Positions 6,424 through 10,059 of a stretch of 10,059 nucleotides of DNA are shown here, piece after piece. Within the stretch, counting starts at the first letter, position 1, and the number at the start of each line of letters is the position of its first letter. The notes under the pieces are model-generated. The model saw nothing but the letters and a program-made list of their open reading frames with translations. It ran no database searches and was not told where the DNA came from. The stretch is taken from contig SHXP01000067.1 of assembly GCA_009693225.1 (NCBI GenBank), positions 1 to 10,059 on the forward strand, written 5' to 3'. The position numbers and the translations under genes were made by a program. Origin of the DNA: Limnohabitans sp. (lineage in GTDB: Bacteria; Pseudomonadota; Gammaproteobacteria; Burkholderiales; Burkholderiaceae_C).

Positions 6424-7449
6424 TTATTGTGCCTTGCCTGCGGCGGCAGAAACTGAAGCAGGCGAACGCTGGTAGCGGTCAACAGCTGCGTTATGGTCGG
6501 CCAGATTATCGCTGAACTGGCTGCTGCCGTCTCCACGCGCTACAAAATACAAATCCTTGCTTGTCGCCGGATGCAGGGTGGCCTGTAATGCAGCCATGCC
6601 GGGCATGGCAATAGGTGTGGGTGGTAAGCCCCGGTGCACATAGGTGTTCCAGGGGTGGTCGGTTTGCAGGTCAGCACGGCGAAGGTTGCCGTCAAATGAA
6701 GCACCCAGACCGTAAATCACGGTCGGGTCGGTTTGTAAAGGCATATTGATGCGCAAGCGGTTATGAAAAACGCTGGCGATCATGCCCCGGTCGCTGGACA
6801 GTCCAGTTTCTTTTTCCACAATGCTGGCCAGCGTCAATGCCTCGTCGGCGTTTTTCAATGGCAGGCCCATGTCACGGTTGACCCAGGCGGTTTCCAGACG
6901 TTTTTCCATGGCCCGGGCGGCGCGGCGCAACAGTTCCAGGTCTGAGCTGCCTTTGCCGAAGTTATAGGTGTCCGGGAAAAACCTGCCTTCGGGCGACAGA
7001 CCTGACTTGCCCAGGTGACTCATGATTTCAGTATCGCTCAGGCTGGCTGAGTCGTGTTTGAGAAACGCTGATTTGTCCATGGCCTGGCGCAGCAGCCGCC
7101 AGTTCCAGCCTTCAACAATGGTCAGGTTTTTCAGGTTTTCCTCGCCGCGCACCAGTTTATTCAGCAGGTCATAGGCTGAATTGCCTTGGGTGATTTCATA
7201 ACTGCCGGCGCGGATCCGTCGCGATTGGCCGCTGAGCTTGAAAAAGTAGTAGAGCAAGGTCGGAGACACGTCCACACCGGAATGTGCGGTGATAGCAGCG
7301 ATCGTTTGCACCGACTGGCCGGGTTCGATGGAAACATCCACCGAAGCGGCGCTCAGCGGCAGCGGCCGCAAGATACACCAGGCCGCGAGCGACAACGTCA
7401 ACAAAGCGGTCAACAGCAACAGACTGACCAATCGCCTGAACCAAGTCAT
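6424..7449 (-). CDS. mltG: Endolytic murein transglycosylase MltG
   Basis: MltG cleaves nascent glycan strands and is proposed to set their length as a terminase of peptidoglycan synthesis. It is an inner-membrane protein with its active domain in the periplasm. From ATG 7449 it has 341 residues: a membrane anchor (about 5-26), a LysM-like region ([13 protein letters not shown]), and the YceG domain with the catalytic-Glu motif SIVEKETG (Glu212), [16 protein letters not shown] and the C-terminal [16 protein letters not shown] 7449 is preferred because CAGGAAAGG (7464-7456) lies 6 nt before it; an upstream in-frame ATG at 7485 has no Shine-Dalgarno and would add 12 residues before the anchor. 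First gene of the operon; tmk follows after 4 nt. Confidence 0.93.
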   Translation of the reverse strand: MTWFRRLVSLLLLTALLTLSLAAWCILRPLPLSAASVDVSIEPGQSVQTIAAITAHSGVDVSPTLLYYFFKLSGQSRRIRAGSYEITQGNSAYDLLNKLVRGEENLKNLTIVEGWNWRLLRQAMDKSAFLKHDSASLSDTEIMSHLGKSGLSPEGRFFPDTYNFGKGSSDLELLRRAARAMEKRLETAWVNRDMGLPLKNADEALTLASIVEKETGLSSDRGMIASVFHNRLRINMPLQTDPTVIYGLGASFDGNLRRADLQTDHPWNTYVHRGLPPTPIAMPGMAALQATLHPATSKDLYFVARGDGSSQFSDNLADHNAAVDRYQRSPASVSAAAGKAQ

Positions 7450-7486
7450 CACAAGCCTTTCCTGAGCAAAATGTAAAGTTGACATG

Positions 7487-7492
7487 ATAATA
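7487..7492 (-). promoter_or_regulatory. Candidate -10 element for the mltG operon
   Basis: TATTAT on the minus strand resembles a -10 box. Transcription would start near 7480, about 30 nt before the ATG at 7449 and just inside the alternative ATG 7485, so it supports the downstream start. No good -35 was found at the right spacing. The same bases on the plus strand read GATAAT (7486-7491), which could serve ygfZ. Assignment is tentative. Confidence 0.3.
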
Positions 7493-7497
7493 GAGGG

Positions 7498-8427
7498 ATG
7501 ATCTCAAGCCAGCCTGAAACTTCAACTCCCCTGATTCAAACGCGAGGCGCCTGCGTTTTGCCGCACCTGGGCGTGATTGCCGCGCGAGGCCCTGAGGCCG
7601 CACACTTTTTACACAACCAGCTGACCCAGGATTTTCTGCTGCTGGACATGCAACAAGCTCGCCTGGCCGCGTTTTGCAATGCCAAGGGCCGCATGCAAGC
7701 CAGCATGACCGGCTTCAAAACATCGGCTGAAGAAGTGTTGCTGGTCATGCGCGCCGATCTGCTGGCGCAGACATTGAAACGCCTGAGCATGTTTGTGTTG
7801 CGCTCCAAGCTCAAACTGAGTGACGCATCCGCGGAATGGACAGTGCACGGGCGCCTGGCAGCGCCGGATCTGGCACAAAGTCCCTGGCAGTTAAACCCGG
7901 ACCAGGCTGTCTGGTCGGTCGCGCTGTATCCCGGCGCCGGGGCAGCTCGGTTTTTGGTGTTGGCACCTGCTCAGACCGTCTTGCCAGATGCAGGTTTGTC
8001 CTTGAACGACTGGCTGCTCGGCGAAATTCTCAGCGGTGTCGGTGATGTGCAATCCGCCACCTTTGAAGCCTTTGTGCCGCAAATGCTGAATTACGAATCG
8101 GTCGACGGCGTGAATTTCAAAAAAGGCTGCTACTCGGGTCAGGAAGTGGTGGCGCGCAGCCAGTTCAGAGGCATATTGAAGCGGCGCACTTACCTGGTCA
8201 GCAGTGCTCTGCCCTTGCAAGTAGGCCAGGAAATTTTCCATTCCAGTGACGCCAGCCAACCGGCAGGCCAAGTGGTGCAAGCGGTTTCACACCCGCAGCA
8301 TGGCCACTGGGCGCTGGTCTGCCTGCAAACCTCCAGTGTGGATGGGGGTGAATTACACCCTGCAGACACAGCGGGCAATGTGCTGACACTGCATCCCCTG
8401 CCCTACGCCTTGCGCGACGATATTTAG
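7498..8427 (+). CDS. ygfZ: Folate-binding protein YgfZ (CAF17/IBA57 family)
   Basis: YgfZ is a cytosolic tetrahydrofolate-binding protein needed for activity of certain iron-sulfur enzymes such as MiaB in E. coli; it is related to the glycine-cleavage T-protein GcvT. The 309-residue protein shows the N-terminal GVIAARGPEAAHFLHNQLTQD pattern, split here as GVIAARGPEAA and FLHNQLTQD (about 25-45). The family signature K-G-C-Y-x-G-Q-E is at 209-216, with the key Cys211, followed by VVAR. ATG 7498 is the only start that keeps the N-terminus; an in-frame stop lies at 7480. GAGGG directly abuts the ATG with no spacer, so initiation may be unusual. Divergent from mltG, and separated by 10 nt from the convergent alcohol dehydrogenase. 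Confidence 0.93.
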   Translation: MISSQPETSTPLIQTRGACVLPHLGVIAARGPEAAHFLHNQLTQDFLLLDMQQARLAAFCNAKGRMQASMTGFKTSAEEVLLVMRADLLAQTLKRLSMFVLRSKLKLSDASAEWTVHGRLAAPDLAQSPWQLNPDQAVWSVALYPGAGAARFLVLAPAQTVLPDAGLSLNDWLLGEILSGVGDVQSATFEAFVPQMLNYESVDGVNFKKGCYSGQEVVARSQFRGILKRRTYLVSSALPLQVGQEIFHSSDASQPAGQVVQAVSHPQHGHWALVCLQTSSVDGGELHPADTAGNVLTLHPLPYALRDDI

Positions 8428-8437
8428 CCGCTGCTAT

Positions 8438-9586
8438 TTACATGGACGCCTGCAACATGTTGCGGTAATCCGCCACGCTGGCGTCACGCGGATTGGTTTT
8501 GTGTGAATGGTCGGCCACCGCACCCTTGATGATGTCGTCAAACTGAGCTTCGGTAACGCCCATGGTGGCCAGGCCCGATGGCAATCCCAGCGCGCCATTC
8601 ATGCGCTTGATTGCGTCCGCCAAGGTTTTCGCCGGGTCACTGCCGGGCTCCAGGCCCATGGCTTGCGCCATGCGTGCCAGGCGGTTTTCTTTGTGCATGG
8701 ATTCGGCCTGTGCATTGAATGCGATGACGGCAGGCAAAAACATGGCGTTCAAAGTGCCGTGGTGCAGGCGCGGGTTGATGCCGCCCAGGCTGTGACTGAG
8801 CGAATGCACGCAACCCAGGCCTTTTTGAAACGCCAGCGCGCCTTGCATGGACGCGCTCATCATTTGCAGCCGCGCCTCCCGGTCCTGGCCGTTGCGCGTG
8901 GCTTTCTCAATATTCGCCCAGCCGCGATGTAACCCGTCGATGGCGATACCGTCGGCAGGAGGATTAAAAGCTGCCGACATGAAAGTTTCCATGCAATGCG
9001 CAATCGCGTCCATACCTGTGGCGGCTGTCATCAAAGGCGGCAAACCCAGCGTCAGGTCGGGATCGAGCAAAGCGGTTTTGGGCACCAGGTGCCAAGAATG
9101 GAAACCGAGTTTGCGCCCGTCGTCAACGATGATGATGGCGCCGCGCGCCACTTCGCTGCCGGTGCCGGCCGTGGTCGGGATAGCGATCAGCGGCAGCACT
9201 TTGGCGGTGATGCGCGGCGAGCCGCCTTCGATGGTGGCGTAGGTGGTCAAAGGGCCGGGGTGGGTGGCAGAAATGGCCACGCCCTTGGCGCAATCCATCG
9301 AGGAGCCGCCGCCGATGGCGATCAGGCCGTTGCATTGGTCGGCGTGGCACAGGGCGGTGGCAGCGCGCACTGCCGCTTCGGTGGGGTTGGAAGGCGTGCC
9401 GTCATACACCGAGCAAGTCACGCCTGGCAAGGCGTCCAAAGCTTTTTGCAGCAGACCGGCGGCCTTGATACCGGCGTCGGTCACGATCAGCGGACGGCTG
9501 ATGCGGTTGCGTTGACACTCCTCAGCAAGTCTTTTCAGTGCGCCGGGTTCGATGTGGATCTGGGTGATGTAGAGAATGCTGGACAT
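8438..9586 (-). CDS. Iron-containing alcohol dehydrogenase
   Basis: A group III (Fe-dependent) alcohol dehydrogenase that interconverts alcohols and aldehydes or ketones with NAD(P)H in the cytosol. The 382-residue protein has the usual length. It shows the nucleotide-binding GGGSSMDCAKG (92-102), PTTAGTGSEV (137-146), GMDAIAHCME with likely metal ligands Asp193 and His197, HSLSHSLGG with His265, and LHHGTLNA with His276. All expected metal ligands are present. The frame stays open upstream to 9808, but ATG 9586 gives the family N-terminus (SSILYITQI) and has GAGG 8 nt upstream; a longer form would overlap the divergent thioesterase. The substrate cannot be told; butanol-, lactaldehyde- and 4-hydroxybutyrate-type enzymes share these motifs. 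Convergent with ygfZ. Confidence 0.92.
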   Translation of the reverse strand: MSSILYITQIHIEPGALKRLAEECQRNRISRPLIVTDAGIKAAGLLQKALDALPGVTCSVYDGTPSNPTEAAVRAATALCHADQCNGLIAIGGGSSMDCAKGVAISATHPGPLTTYATIEGGSPRITAKVLPLIAIPTTAGTGSEVARGAIIIVDDGRKLGFHSWHLVPKTALLDPDLTLGLPPLMTAATGMDAIAHCMETFMSAAFNPPADGIAIDGLHRGWANIEKATRNGQDREARLQMMSASMQGALAFQKGLGCVHSLSHSLGGINPRLHHGTLNAMFLPAVIAFNAQAESMHKENRLARMAQAMGLEPGSDPAKTLADAIKRMNGALGLPSGLATMGVTEAQFDDIIKGAVADHSHKTNPRDASVADYRNMLQASM

Positions 9587-9646
9587 GGGCTTTGCCTCGA
9601 ATGCGTTGTAGGATGCTGCGACTTTAGCGGACTCCGGCAGACCTTT

Positions 9647-10059
9647 ATGCAAAGACAAGATTTTCGTTTTTTTCACCCGCTGCGCGTGCGCTGGGTTGAA
9701 GTAGACATGCAAAAAATTGTTTTTAACGGCCATTATTTGATGTACTTTGACACGGCGGTCGGTGATTACTGGCGCAATCTGGTGTTGCCCTACGAGCAGA
9801 CCATGCACGACCTGGGCGGCGATTTGTACGTGGTCAAGTCCTCGCTGGAATACAAGGCTTCAGCCGTCTACGATGATTTGCTGCACATCGGCATGCGCTG
9901 TCAACGCATTGGCAATTCGTCAATCACTTTTCAAGCCTGCGCGTTTCGCGGCAACCAGGTGCTGGTCAGCGGCGAACTGGTTTATGTATACGCCGACCCG
10001 GCCACGCAAACCTCCAAACCGGTGCCTCAGGAACTGCGCGACACCTTGCTGGGCTATGA
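9647..10059 (+). CDS. Acyl-CoA thioesterase, 4-hydroxybenzoyl-CoA thioesterase/YbgC family (3' end cut)
   Basis: Hot-dog-fold thioesterases of this family hydrolyse acyl-CoA to free CoA and acid in the cytosol. The frame from ATG 9647 gives 137 codons and is still open at the window edge. The N-terminus RFFHPLRVRWVEVD, then IVFNGHYLMYFDTA, matches the family signature; Asp20 is the likely catalytic aspartate, and Asn27 and Tyr30 fall in the conserved N-x-x-Y motif. Family members are about 140-150 residues, so only a few C-terminal residues should be missing. The TGA in the last three bases is out of frame. ATG 9707 (residue 21) is a poorer start because it removes the active-site Asp. The Shine-Dalgarno is weak. 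It is divergent from the alcohol dehydrogenase across 60 nt that show no clear promoter. Confidence 0.88.
   Translation, partial: MQRQDFRFFHPLRVRWVEVDMQKIVFNGHYLMYFDTAVGDYWRNLVLPYEQTMHDLGGDLYVVKSSLEYKASAVYDDLLHIGMRCQRIGNSSITFQACAFRGNQVLVSGELVYVYADPATQTSKPVPQELRDTLLGY

Noticed and set aside
6420..6536. Upstream extension of tmk to ATG 6536
   Set aside because: The added 39 residues overlap the mltG coding end and do not resemble thymidylate kinase; the start at 6419 fits the family.
582..9586. Alcohol dehydrogenase plus aldehyde dehydrogenase as one two-step oxidation system
   Set aside because: The genes are over 6 kb apart, on opposite strands, and separated by an unrelated housekeeping operon; nothing in the sequence links them.
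9587..9808. Upstream extension of the iron alcohol dehydrogenase to 9808
   Set aside because: It would overlap the convincing divergent thioesterase N-terminus, and the family start with a Shine-Dalgarno is at 9586.
10057..10059. TGA at the window end as the thioesterase stop
   Set aside because: It is out of frame; the thioesterase frame ends GGC TAT GA with an incomplete codon.

Overview
This window looks like a chromosomal segment of a betaproteobacterium, most likely Burkholderiales. The main evidence is the minus-strand housekeeping cluster mltG-tmk-holB-tatD-ankyrin with ygfZ placed divergently beside mltG. This arrangement is familiar from that order, and the proteins read like Burkholderiales versions. 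The genus cannot be named from the sequence. No tRNA, rRNA or CRISPR array was seen.

Layout. Positions 1-238 are one end of an IS21-family insertion sequence: a terminal TGT...ACA-type end, internal direct repeats, and the first 44 codons of istA on the minus strand running off the left edge. Positions 239-581 are an AT-rich stretch without a convincing gene; it holds short palindromes and a candidate promoter. Next on the plus strand come an NAD(P)-dependent aldehyde dehydrogenase (582-2012) and, 24 nt later, an exported c-type haem protein of the DUF3365/Tll0287-like type (2037-2666).

The centre (2660-7449, minus strand) is a tightly packed operon read in the order mltG, tmk, holB, tatD, ankyrin gene. 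Junctions are +4, -4, +3 and -4 nt, so transcription and probably translation are coupled. It combines peptidoglycan strand termination (MltG), dTDP supply (Tmk), clamp loading (HolB), a TatD nuclease, and an exported ankyrin-repeat protein with an unusually long Gln/Glu/Pro-rich tail. The ankyrin gene ends tail-to-tail with the haem-protein gene, overlapping it by 7 nt.

The right part has ygfZ (7498-8427, plus; folate-dependent Fe-S protein maintenance), then a convergent iron-containing alcohol dehydrogenase (8438-9586, minus), then a divergent 4-hydroxybenzoyl-CoA-thioesterase-family gene (9647 onward, plus) cut by the window edge.

Overall this is mostly ordinary core genome next to an insertion-sequence boundary. 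I found no convincing new biological system. The points most worth checking are the ankyrin protein's tail, the regulatory-looking DNA between the IS end and the aldehyde dehydrogenase, the absence of a pilZ-type gene between holB and tatD, and the compressed mltG/ygfZ divergent promoter region.
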